From: Todiramphus chloris collaris
Taxonomy: Eukaryota; Chordata; Aves; Coraciiformes; Alcedinidae
Assembly: GCA_025345505.1 (NCBI GenBank)
Contig: JANVCC010000030.1
Span: 6,376,254-6,440,253 of the forward strand
Direction: 5' to 3'
Length of the DNA stretch: 64,000 nucleotides
Under the pieces are notes generated by a model. The model saw nothing but the letters and a program-made list of their open reading frames with translations. It was not told the origin of the DNA and ran no database searches. This document shows positions 10,493 through 22,400 of this stretch, piece by piece (position 1 is the stretch's first letter; every line of letters begins with the position of its first letter). Position numbers and translations under genes: made by a program.

Positions 10493-13159
10493 CACGTGTG
10501 CTTAAGCTACCACATTTTTAAACAAATAGCTACATTTTAGTGCAGATAATACCACTGGGACCACAGAACCCGTAAGAATTAGGTTGCTGGGGAGAAAAAC
10601 CTGGGAATAGCTGTGTGGTAGAGAGTTAACCCCACAAAAGATGCTGAAAGACTTATTGTCCAACATGTTGCTTTCATCCAACTCACTTCACACAGGGAAC
10701 TATCTTTATTTATTCAGATAATTACATGGGTAAGAAGTAGGAATTAGCCTTCTATCACTACCTGAATAAATAGATCGGAAATCAGGACAAGTCATGCATC
10801 CAACTGGAGACATAGGAGCATGCTCCAGCTTGAATTCTCCATCACATGGTGGAGATTAATAAAGCATTTTGCAATTAACACAAGTTACTTAAAGTACATG
10901 AAAACCCTTCCCCAAAGTCACAGGGTATTTTTTAATGGAAGGTTGTGATTAGGTATTTTTTATTGAAGGACTACAAAAAAGTCAAGTAGCCCAGATCCGT
11001 ATCCCTCAGAAGTGATTAATGGCAGATATTCCCAGCAGATGCTGAATGTAACTTTTCCATAGACAATGAAAGAGAACAAATAAAAGCAAAGCTTTAAAGA
11101 TCTGAAAAACAGACCTCCAAAACTCCATTCTCAATATACTTACCCTATAACATAATGTCTTGAAATCAAAGAAACAGTGGCTTTTTTGACAGAATTGACA
11201 CCAGGCATCTATAAATTCATGCAAAAAAAGAAAAAGTCACTTTCCCCAGTAAGTTCACATTTGGATTACTTTTTCTTCATATTAACTTTCAAATAAACCT
11301 TACTCCCACATTTTGCCAAAGCCTTTGCTCTGACATTGCCTTGAGATGCTCTGGCTGTTAGTAATAATAAGGACAAGTGAGAAATTATTAAAAGAGATTT
11401 ATTGAAAGTGACTGAATGCTCCAGGGTACCATAGTAGGAGGTTCGATCCTCAGAACAATTTTATACAGCATATTGAGGCTGTTTAGACTTTCAACTTAAA
11501 AATTTTAAAGTTTCTCCTGATTCAGAGCTACTTTGACACCACTTCAAAGCAGATCCATCTCAAAGCACCATTAAAGAAAAAATGGATGTATTTTACAATG
11601 ACAGCTCTAATATCTAAACAGGACCTAAAAGTTGTCAAATAAATTAATAGTGATCCAGCAATTCTGGTAGTGAACCTTCTAATGTACAAATGGCCTTAGG
11701 TTTTCAGCCTACTTTTTTAGTACCATGCATCTGCAGATGATCTTAGAAAACACTCACTTGTGCTACCAGTTTGTGTGGCACTTGTCTGTAACTGAGCGCA
11801 CCTAGTAGCTGTTAACTACAGTGTCATATGCTAAAACCATTAAAAAATATAATCATTGAACATACTTAATTTTCCCCAAAGGTAATGAGTTTGTGACTGA
11901 ACAGTATCTGTATTCACCAACATGTACTTATTTGGTCAGGCTTTGAAAGCAGGAAGATAAACTGCTACAAGATGCTACAAATGCTACAAGATGTTGCAAG
12001 AGTATCCAGTGTATAAATTCATTATAACTGTATGATGAGCTAAAGTGTGGAGAGAAAATTCACATGTGCCTGGGGGTCCTGGCCCCTGCAGAAAACTCAT
12101 CTGCTCCAGTTGTTTGGATGACTTGATGGGTCCCCAAGGAGAGAGATGGAAAATGATGGAGAGAGGACAGAGAGGACTGTCATTCATAAAGGAAAAAAAT
12201 GTGTGCACTTCATAGAATTTTTTTTTCTTTTTTTTTACCTGAGAATTGAAGAATAGAAGTTGGCTGTTAACACTATTCTTTGTAACATTATTTAGTTTAA
12301 TACTATAAAAATTGTAACTGTTCATAAATATGGTTCAAATTCAGTGGCATAATAACTAGATGCAATTTGACTAAATTTCCTAAAAAGAAGAACAGTTGAG
12401 AGCAGAGAAGAGATGTAGAAGAGTTTAACATTTCATAGATTTTCCAGATTTGTTTTTAGATCAGAAGAGATGTTGTGCTCATATTGTGATTTTTCATTTC
12501 AGGCAGAGATGTGCTTAGAGGGGCAAAAACCAAATCATTTCAGGACAAAACTATCCAGACATCCCTTTCAATAATGATAAAGCAGATTTTTTTTCTCCTG
12601 TAAAACAATATTTCAGCTCAAACAATATATTATTCTTGAGGTTGTCCAATTGACCAGCAAAATATTATCTCCCCCCCCAATAAAACAGTTTCTGACTTAT
12701 CTCAAACAAGTTGCATACAATGAAAAATTTGTTTTAGGTTCATTTGATTCTCTTTGGTCTGTTTATATTTTTGAAGGCTTTGTATTTTTGTTACCTCTCT
12801 CACAAAAAAAAAAAAAAGTTAAAGTAAATTTTATTTTTTTGCTTTTTTTTTTTTTTTACATTCTCAAAGTTATGGTTTTACCTCAGCCTGTCTCTTTCAA
12901 TCTCACTGATTTGGGCACATCTCTGTTTTTTCTGGAGTTTCATTCACCCCCAGTGATACAGGATGCTGCTTGTGGCTGATCATTCCTTTGTTTTTTCAAC
13001 AGTTTGTTTCCTCAACCCATTTAAGATTTGCTTGCATACCTCAGGATGTAAGCAAAAGCTACTGCATTGTACACTTCTTACAATTTCCATAGAAACACAT
13101 GGAACTGAAGCAGGAAAAAAATGTGATCACTGTGCCCTAAAATAAAAATAATAATTAAA

Positions 13160-13245
13160 AAAGAAATGTATAAAAAATAAAATAAACCATTAAAAAAAAA
13201 ACCCCAAACCAAAACACAAAACCAAAAAAAAAAAACCAAACAACC
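13160..13245. repeat. A-rich / AACC-type simple repeat
   Basis: Irregular run of A tracts broken by CCCC, ACC and CAAA units. A similar tract lies at 14450-14517, and shorter ones at about 23465-23510 and 37917-37950. This kind of low-complexity A/C sequence is common in bird introns and intergenic DNA. Confidence 0.7.
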
Positions 13246-14449
13246 CCGCCATTCCTCATATGAGCCTGGGGTGCAAATGTCACCAAGCAGGACAGGCTGT
13301 TGAGGTGATTCTGCTCTCTTGTTAAACTTATCCAGGAAAGGCTGATGGACTCTACTGAGCACTGGATCTGGCAAGAAGCAGCTTCACCCATAAAGTTTAT
13401 TTTGCAAACTCGCTCAACTTCAGCAAACAAGTATCTAAACAAATTCTTTTTCTCCTCAAAGTGTTTCTGGGTTTCTACTCTGAATTGATTTCTGTTACAA
13501 AAGACCACTCCTGTCTCACTTTTCTGTACATAAATAGCACTCTGCTCTATAGCTTCAATCATGTTGAACAAAATACATTGATTACTCCCTTTTTTGTGTG
13601 GACCACTAATCAATGAAATATAAAGAAAATAAAATCAGACCTCTTAATCTCTGTCCTTTTGTGAAAATAGCACTGTGGAAAGAAAATAGCTGTAATAAGT
13701 GTAGTTCAAGAGATTAAATTAGGTATGATTTTGATCTACACACGAAAAAAAGCAAAATTTTCTGTCAAAGATAAATCTTCAGAAACATGCCTGTAATTTT
13801 TACTCAGGTGGGTGGGCAGGTACCACCTTGGTCTGTCTCTCTCTTCCTGCTTTTGCCTCTTTCCCCACAAATCCCCCAAGGGATACCTTAGACAAGGCTG
13901 GTATTGTGGGATTCTCATTATGGGAAGCAGGTCCTGCTTCCAGGCTGATGAGATCCAAAGCACTGCACAAAATTAGAAGATCCCACTGATGCTTTGCAGC
14001 CATAACCAGATTCATCATTTGTGTTACTATGCTGCTTGGGAGTCAACAGCAATTTGTGTATTTGAGGAGCATCACAGAAAAATGCATCCGTATGATGTTA
14101 CATCAGGTTCGAAATTTGCTGCCAGTCTAAGTATATCAATATATTATATACAATTTTGTATTTTACAAGAGATATATATACTTTTTTTTCCCCCTCCCGG
14201 AAAAAAACTAAGGAAAAACACCCATGGAAGCTGACTTTGCTTCTTAGTTACCTCAGAGACTATGTGCAATCCAAATACAGCCCCAGTGGCACTCAGAAGG
14301 GAAAAAAAATGTGCCTGCCATGAAGGAAGACCAAGTTTCTGGGCAGCTCAGGCCACTCCTGCAGACCAAAAAACACTTGGCTTGTTGCAGGGCTGCAATA
14401 TGGACAGTGCTTCACAAGAGCATCCAGCTCTGTGCCATAGGTCTCACAA

Positions 14450-14517
14450 AAAAACCCCAACCAAACAAAAAAAAACCACCTAACCACAAAAAAAAACCCA
14501 AAAAAACAAACAAAAAA
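14450..14517. repeat. A-rich / AACC-type simple repeat
   Basis: A tracts separated by CCCC, ACC, AACC and CAAA. It yields spurious lysine- and proline-rich frames on the plus strand and none of them should be read as genes. Confidence 0.7.
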
Positions 14518-17500
14518 GCATTATAAGTATGAACTCCACCCAAAAATGACAAGTGAAATTGCAGAATCTCCCAAGCCAATGAAAAATGCTGGATCTGATA
14601 TTCAAGGAATAATCTTCATCCCCAAATTCTGCTCAGTGAAACTGCACCTGAACTTCTACTCTAAATGACTGGTTTTGAGTAATGCAAACAGTGGTCAGGA
14701 TGGAGATCCAGTGCTGCATGTAGAAAATAGACTATCACTGCCTTAGTTACTCGTAGCTAGATGGAGCACATGTCATATTTTAACTGGTCATGTGATGAGT
14801 GCTGTAATTCCCTGCAATTTAGCAACTTTCAGTTACTAAATTTCAGGGGTTTGTTTTTCAGGGTTTGTGCTTTGGGACATTTGGATGATAACCTTGAAAG
14901 CCAGTGACAGATGGGGGTAATCCTCACATTCATTCAATTACAGAAGGTCCACTTACATTCAGACAGCTGGGAACTATTTTATGAGTGCTTGATTTGCAAA
15001 ATACAGAGCAGGTTCAATATCACTTTGGCTACACAATTTCAACATCTTGTGAATACATCACCAGTGATGGGATTTTGCAGTCAACGTTTGCTTCGTTCAT
15101 TTGCAACTGAGCAGATACAGACCCACAGTTCAGCGTTTGGATGACCTGAATCTGTTTCATTAATTTATGGCAGAGAAGGATGAACTGCTGTGTGAACTGG
15201 CAGGGGAAGAGGGAGAGTGGATCTGCCCAAGCGAGTACATTTCTTTGTGCAGTTTACAAGGCAAGTATTTCCTTTGCTTAGCTTGAAAGGGAAAATGTTT
15301 AATAAACCTCTTAGGGCCTAGACATGCCTATAGCAATTGCTGATAATGTTATTTGTGACACTATGGCCTCAGATGCAGCTGGGTAGAAGTAGAGAGAATC
15401 GGATTTCCCTGCTGCGACTAGGGAGGAGAGAGTGCTTACAACAGGGACAAAGACCCAATAGGAACATGTTTTCAGCTATTGGAAAGGTAAATTTGTTCGG
15501 TCTGTGGGGTTAGACATGTTGAGGAGCATTTGTCACTAGATTTTACCAAATTGCTCACATGCAGTTGCAAAGGACACAGCTACTGCAAATGCAGGTCAGG
15601 CATCAGGTGGAGTTATCAATCTCCTTTTACAGGAGGTATGCATCTTCTTCCTCCCTCATCTACAGCAGGAGAGCACACATGTAACAACACACCACACTGT
15701 AAGCAGAAAGGTGAACGTCAGAAAAACTTATCTTTGTGGGAATTAAAAGAATGTCCCAACTGGGAAGCAAAATGCAGAGAATCTGCAAAGCAATGGAAAT
15801 TACATATTCAGAAAGCAAAATCTTCCTGACATCACCAGTTCCAAGCAAACAGTTCCAAGATGACCATTCCATTGCAATGACCATCTAAAGGAAAACACTC
15901 CTCTGGTCCCATCACTGGTGGGCAAGGGGATGAGAAGAAAGGGGACATCACACACACAGGGAGAGAATGCATGAAAAATTCTTAATCACAGCAAAGGTTG
16001 TACAAATGTCTTGGCTGGGTAAAGAAGCTCAGGTGTCCTCCTGGGCTTTTTTCTTGGCTCTCTCATCTGCAATTTGAGTCTTGATCAAAGTTGACAATAA
16101 CAAAACCTGAAGGTAAAATGCATAAGGATGTTGGAAATGCCACAACACCCTAAGCTACAGGAATGCTCCTGCATTTATTAAGTGAACATTCCCCTGCAAG
16201 CATATCACAACTTTTAAAATCCTCACCCATTTACAAATTACAAAAATGTAAATGTTAACTCCAAACTGTGCCATTTAAATATATGCTGGCCTTTTGTTGG
16301 AAATTGCATTGTTGGTTCTAAAACTTTTAAAATTCATTATTAAATTATTAATTGGTATACCTGGTTCTCTCGCATGTCACTACTAAAAATACTAACATGC
16401 TAAATGGTGTCTACCCAATGTAATTTACACATATTAATTATCAAGGGTAAGATCTTAATCAACTTGCATGAGGGAAAGATGAATTTCCAAATATTTCAAT
16501 TACTGTCACAAAGCTGTTTTACTTCCAAAGGAACAGGAGAAGGAAATATTTGCAATTATGGTCTTCACACTTGCTAGCAGATAGTGCTACATCCTTGGAT
16601 TTATTTTTTTTTCCCCCTAAGATTGCACTAGATTTAATGCAACTACAAATCAGGCCCTAGGTTTTGATATTCAATATAAATTTTGTTATATCAAGACTTT
16701 AGGGACTTTGCAGCAAGCTATTGTAAGAAGCTTTTAGGATTATTTGGGCATTTTGAAATTTGTTCTTACCTTCCAACTGTGTTTGAGTGAAATAGGCCAA
16801 GGGAGATGGATTTCCAAAATATCCCGGTGTTTGTTGGCTTTGTGTAGATGTTTCCCCAGCAGAACAAATCCTCACACCACTTGTCACTCAATTCCCACTA
16901 CTCTGAGCTGCAAAACTGCTGAAGCTCGGGGGGGGCAGATAAAAAAAAAAAATCGGAAATCCAGCCCACAGACACCAACTTTTTTCAACACAGATTTTTT
17001 TTCTTACGAGCAAGAGTTGTATGGTTTCCTCCAGACGTCTTGGAGATCAGGTGGGATCTAGACCTCACAGCTGCCACTCTGCTAGAAAAAACAGCAGCCC
17101 AATAAATCCCAATCTTTCTCTAGGCACTCACTTTTCTTAAATTTTATGAGTCACACTAGAAGATTTGGTTTATTGAATTTTGGTATTAGAAAAATGTAAT
17201 TATCTGAGGTTGAAAATTCATAGAACTCCTTTTGCTTTTAGCAAAATCTCCAGCCATGCTAATAACTCAGTTCTTTAGAGATGCCCTTTCTTTGGCCCTT
17301 CATGATCTACTGAAATCACACATATACAGTCTTGGGACTGGAGGTGCTCCCAGACTTCAAGCATTACTTATTTTACATGCCTGACTCACTTCCAGGCATA
17401 ACATCTAAAAGAATAAGAGTTCAGTGTATGCCTTAGTCATGGCTTGGAGCGGAAGACTGTGGTCCTCCATGGTACAATATTAACTTCTCCTTTTCCAATA

Positions 17501-18348
17501 AAGCCTGTGAGTTAACATCTTAAAATTATTTTAATGAGACAAATGAAATCTCTTTGGGCTGTATTTTACCTCACTTTAAAACACAGTTATTTTCCAATCA
17601 TTTACTGAAGTGACCCTCTACAAACAATATTACCTGAAATAAATGTAGTTCATTATCTTTGTAATAACAACATATAAAATTCAGTGCTGCTTAAAATTCA
17701 TTTGAACACCATGGCCCTGTGTTAATAATAAGATGTGAAACCAATGTTTTGGGACTCTCAGCAGAAAAATTACTTATTTATAAAGCACCTTTTAGCTCTT
17801 AACTGACACTGAACCACTCTAGATCACAGGCAATTAAAGCACAAGAAACAAAGGATGAGTTAGGAGGCTAAGTCCCTCTCTAGGCACATTACCTGGACAC
17901 TCCTTTACGCTGTAAAAAAGCCCCGTGGATAGCTCATGAAAGGTCACTACTCAGCTACCTGTGTAAGCACAGCAGCATATAACCCCCAGTCATTGCAAAA
18001 GGCATGGTACTGGCCTAGACTGAGATCATTTTTGAGAAGTCTTATCTGAAAGGTCTTTCTTTGACCAAACGTGCCACACTTTTCATGAAGGCAAAGCCAT
18101 TTGCAACATAAATAAGTACAGGTGAGCATCCTGGGAGCACTGCAGCTCTACCAAGCTGTAAATACTGGTGAAAGGAACTTGAGAAGACTGAAGAAATTTT
18201 GATGCCTTATCTAGATGTGCTTGTTATCTTTGATACTGTGAGTGCCAGAATAGCACAGTTCGGGATCTTAAAGCAAAGGAAAAAAGCCCACACAGAACCT
18301 GAATCAGCTTTCATCTGTATTTGAAAAAGGTGCAAACAGGGAAGTTTT

Positions 18349-18367
18349 TCCTTCACCTGGTGAAGGA
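18349..18367. repeat. Short palindrome (9-bp arms, 1-base centre)
   Basis: TCCTTCACCTGGTGAAGGA is a perfect inverted repeat with 9-bp arms around a single T. It lies in otherwise plain AT-rich sequence. Confidence 0.85.
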
Positions 18368-18596
18368 TTACATTTCAAGTATTTGATGCAGGGAAGGAAT
18401 TCTTCTATTTGAAAATATGGCAGCTTGCTAGGCTTGTTATACAAGCAAGGTTGTTTTCTTCAGTGATTTTGAGAGCAAACTTTCCCCAACAAATGCTGAT
18501 GACAAACAAGCTCCATACTTTGACACCTGCTGCATAAGCAGAGTTTGCTGAACTGCATCCTCTTCTGTTTCCTCCAAACTGCCTCAATACTTGGGG

Positions 18597-18623
18597 AAAA
18601 AAAAAAAAAAAAAAAAAAAAAAA
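18597..18623. repeat. Homopolymer of 27 A
   Basis: The longest mononucleotide run in the window. No CR1 or SINE body adjoins it and no target duplication is obvious, so it is not the tail of a recognisable retroposed copy. Confidence 0.9.
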
Positions 18624-19003
18624 TTGTCTCTTCTCTGTCTGTTTCAAGGCCTTCATAAAAAAGTATCATAACTGACAGGAGATACACTTTGTTTGTTAAA
18701 GGGAAACTAGGACTGGTGAATTAACACAGGGAATTAGCAGCAAGTGCCCTTATATAAACACATTTGTACATGTGGCAGGCAGTGACAGTTTGAATCAACT
18801 TACACCTTTCCCAGTTTTCTATCTGCACCTTCCCCCTTTGCTAGATCACACACAAAAATGAAATATTTAAATTAGGATCCACACTGTTCATCTACAGTGG
18901 CTTTGGAGGAGACAAGGGATCAAAGGCACGAAGGCATTATAGGGAGGTCACAAGGAGGAAGCTTCCCTGCAGAAGTGTCCTGCCATCTGCTTACTTGCAC
19001 AGT

Positions 19004-19486
19004 TGTCATGGTTTAACCTGTGCTGTCACCTAAACACCATGTGGCCACTCACTGCTCTCCCATCCCCACAACCACTCCTATGGAATATGAATGAGAATGA
19101 GGAAGAAGAAAAGTGAGACCCAAGGGCTGATATAAGGACAGCTTAACAAAGCAACAGAGAAAGAAGAAAAGAAGAGTAATAACAATAGTACTAATGCAAT
19201 GATATACAAAGTGAGCAATAGAAGCAGGGAAAAACTCTACCTGTGCCTGAGACACCAACTTTCCCTGCTCCAGCCACACTGAAGCTATACACTGATGCAA
19301 GTAGGAAACAAGCACACCCCCCCCCCCCCCCCAGGCTAGCCCTCTCCTTATCATAGGGGCATGACTCAGTATGGTATGGGATACCCCATTGGCTGGTTGG
19401 GTTGTTTAGCCCAGCTGCAGCCCCTCCCAACTGCTCAGGCCAGCAGATGCTGCTGATAATTAACTCAAACCAAACCCAGAACAACA
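19004..19486 (-). mobile_element. ERVL-like (class III) solo LTR
   Basis: On the plus strand it opens TGTCATGGTTTAACC, the complement of the canonical ERVL LTR 3' end GGTTAAACCATGACA. It closes CCAAACCCAGAACAACA, so on the minus strand it starts TGTTGTTCTGGGTTTGG. The 483-bp length fits the family. The flanking five bases are ACAGT on the left (18999-19003) and ACAGA on the right (19487-19491), a 4-of-5 match that may be a worn target duplication. A run of 16 C (19317-19332) lies inside. No internal coding region is present. Confidence 0.85.
19317..19332. repeat. Homopolymer of 16 C inside an LTR
   Basis: Sixteen C in the ERVL-like LTR, that is poly-G on the LTR's own strand. It probably expanded after insertion by slippage. 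Confidence 0.9.
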
Positions 19487-22400
19487 ACAGAAGGGGTTTT
19501 TTTAGCTTTGGAAGTGGTTTGTGTTTGTTTGGGATTTCTCCCCCCCTTCATTTTCTTATTTGTTTTTGTCACGTTTCAACCTTCAGGCTTTTGACCAAAC
19601 CTGCTCACTTCCCCACTAAACAATTTTAAGATTCCCTTTCCCTTGAGATGTTCATCACAAGAGCACGGCAGTGTGTGTTACACTAGATGGTTTCCTTTTA
19701 TGCTCTTGTAAGAGACTCCACACTGTCCCCGTGCTTTCTTTTTAAGTCTTATCTTCGAGTTTGAGATGCGGTGCTATTATTTTCCCTTAGATCTGCTGTT
19801 AGGATTTTGACAAAAACAATGAGTCAATCAGAGAGAATTGTGAAGGACTTCCCCTACAGCTGAGGCAGTATCTGGAGCCCAGAAATTAGCCAAAGCCAGC
19901 TGGGCTGCGTGAGACTGCCTGTCTTCTGCACACATGATAGTGAATCCCTTCAACTTGATTTTCAGTTACTGAAAAATTTGTTTAAATACCAAGCTGTTCT
20001 GAAGAGACAAGGAGACAGAGATTGTACACAAAGATAGTCTATTTTTCTCTCTTTGGAAACATATCTGTTTCTCAAAGATGTTATTTAAGATGGTATTTGC
20101 TTTTCTATCACATCAAGCCACTCCAGGATATGTGGTGTCCCACTGTTCTCAGCCTGTGGGACAGGCAGTGCTTTTAGTGAAGCTTTGTTTACTCACAGGG
20201 AGCATCTGCTCTGCAAGGGAAGAAATGACTTCTAGTAGGTTTGGACCTCATGTCCCTTGGATCTTTGACATACCAGCAAGGGGAAATGTTAAAAAATAAA
20301 TAAAATAAAATAAAGAAATATATTGCAAAACTTGAGTACTTTCAAGTATCTGGAAGGGGACAGGCATTGCATAAACCCTGTCACAGCAGTTTCAGAAGCA
20401 AACAGTAGCGGCTGAGTCCCCTCAACACACACCCAGCCGCTTTCTGCTCCATGCAGTGCCTTTTTAATCAGGCTGAGAAAAGCTGGAGGCATCGCTAGCT
20501 TTACCTTGGGAAGTCTGTGTCACAATGTAAATATTCTGTTAATGTAGTGTTTTTTAAACTGAATGTTGATTAGCACTGAGCATCCAGTCCAGGATAAATC
20601 AATACAGCCCTGTTAGTCTATGTCAAAGGCAGTGATGGAAACTTGAAAATGGCTCAATAATAAAGTTCTTTCTGAAAGACAAAGTTAGCCCTCAAAGGCA
20701 AAGTCTTCCGGGTAATTTCTTAAGATGTGATTAAAGATGGTGACAAAAAAACCTTACTTTATTAATTATTCAGTTAATATAGTTGACTTCCAGTTAAATA
20801 GCTACATGCATTCTCTAACTAGACATAAAACAACTGGAAAATTCCCTATAAAATCCTACTTTTCTGTTCAGAAGCAGGTTTTGCTTGATCAACACTTGAA
20901 ATATTGAAATATATTTTTAAAAGAAAATAATCCAAACACCAGGCAATTGTCTGCAATACACATGGCTTTTCCTGCATCATCTATGAAACTGAGCAGAAGA
21001 GAGCTACGCATTTAGAATCCAAATTACTTCTTTGAGAAGAAATAGGACTAGGACCAGACAAATTTAGTAGCATTTTCACTCAAAAGGCATTCAGATTTTT
21101 TCCTATGAAAGATGTTTGCTTTGCAGGATTAGATATAATATAAATCAAGACCAGAGTCTTGATTTGAAAGCATCTTCCAACATCTTCATCCTAAACCCTG
21201 CTATGCCTCTGTTAGTGCTGTGTGGCCTGTTCGGGTGTGCCATGCTGGGATGGCCTGGAGAACCACTACAAGCTTAAAGCAAACCACTCACCTTCCATTG
21301 CTGTGATTCTGCTGATTTCTCCATGTCTTCCCTTCTATTTAGCTGCATTGATGTTACAAATATTCATCCTCCACCATTTCTGTAGTTTATTCCTTTCAGT
21401 CCCTCCTACAGCCACTTGTTACTGGATTGTTCTTTCCTCTTCAGACGCTCTGCAAACATCTGAAGGAGCAACCGCCTCATATTGATAAACAATCTCCACT
21501 TGCACCTAAGAATGTCAATTATTCAGTATTTTAGTATTCAGTCTTAAGCTCTGCCAAAAGCTTTACTTACAGAAGTGACAGAATTTGGCACTACAAGAGG
21601 TAAACACTAAAGGCCACTTTCTGCTGATGCAGTTTTTAGAGTTTTGAGCATAATTAAAGAGCCCATATGGCCAAAAGGATTTGGGAAACTTTAAAAGAAC
21701 ACTGACAGGTCCCACCTAAGTGTTGGGGTAAGGAGAATAAAAGCAAAACAATACAAGTCTGTGTTAAAAAAAAAAAACCTACAGTCATACATTTATTTTA
21801 ACTCTAGTCTTACTGACAGTACAACTTTTGCTGCTCTAACACTGTATTCGCATAGAAGACCCTAAACACAGGTTATTTGAAACCAGATGGTTGCCATTGT
21901 CCCAAGGCAGGGATTGAATATAACCTAGTTTTCTTTGTTTTTTTACAGGAACAGACAAGAAGAGTTGATGTGCTTGGTTAATACATTGCAGAAATTACCA
22001 GTGAGGAGTCTCAACTTTATAAGCCATTCAGTTCCTGCTTGTAAGACCACTGCTGATTTTCCCTGAATCTGGGAAAAGCTAACAGAGATAAACTGCAAAT
22101 GAAGCTTCTGAACGTGCCATTTAGTGCCTATCTCTTGTTCTTTCCTTGCTTGCTGCAAAAAGGTGTAATATTCCTTTCCTTTTCAGCTCCAAAGGGCTCT
22201 GTTAATGAGAAATCACCTTATTAGGTATTATAAAGAATCCCATGGATTGATAAAAATATTGAGATGGTCATCCGACAATCAAATTTAACTGTGTCTTTAG
22301 ACACAGACCTTGGTGTCATGTTGGGGAAGAGCAATGATTGACAGTATGATTTACAGATCAGCTCGGAATGACAGGGAGAATTCAATTTTCAGTTCAGCTG

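Larger units (their letters stand above)
9677..19003. other. Nine kb of unique AT-rich non-coding DNA
   Basis: No gene was recognised. Contents include the T17-G13 junction at 10450-10492, a short tandem of GCTACAAGAT units at about 11963-12000, A/AACC-rich simple repeats at 13160-13245 and 14450-14517, a palindrome at 18349-18367 and a run of 27 A at 18597-18623. Open frames of 97-152 codons (10036-10383 plus, 13155-13613 minus, and others) have no recognisable domain. The ends of some are simply translations of poly-A or A/C-rich tracts. Confidence 0.5.

Noticed and set aside
11370-11470. CAATAAATCTCTT on the minus strand, as in an LTR polyadenylation region
   Set aside because: No TG/CA ends, TATA box or duplication could be found around it.
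13155-13613. 152-codon minus-strand frame
   Set aside because: Its end is a translation of the A/AACC simple repeat (Phe/Gly/Val/Trp run) and the rest matches no family I know.
18597-18623. A27 as the tail of a processed retrocopy
   Set aside because: No gene-like body or flanking duplication beside it.
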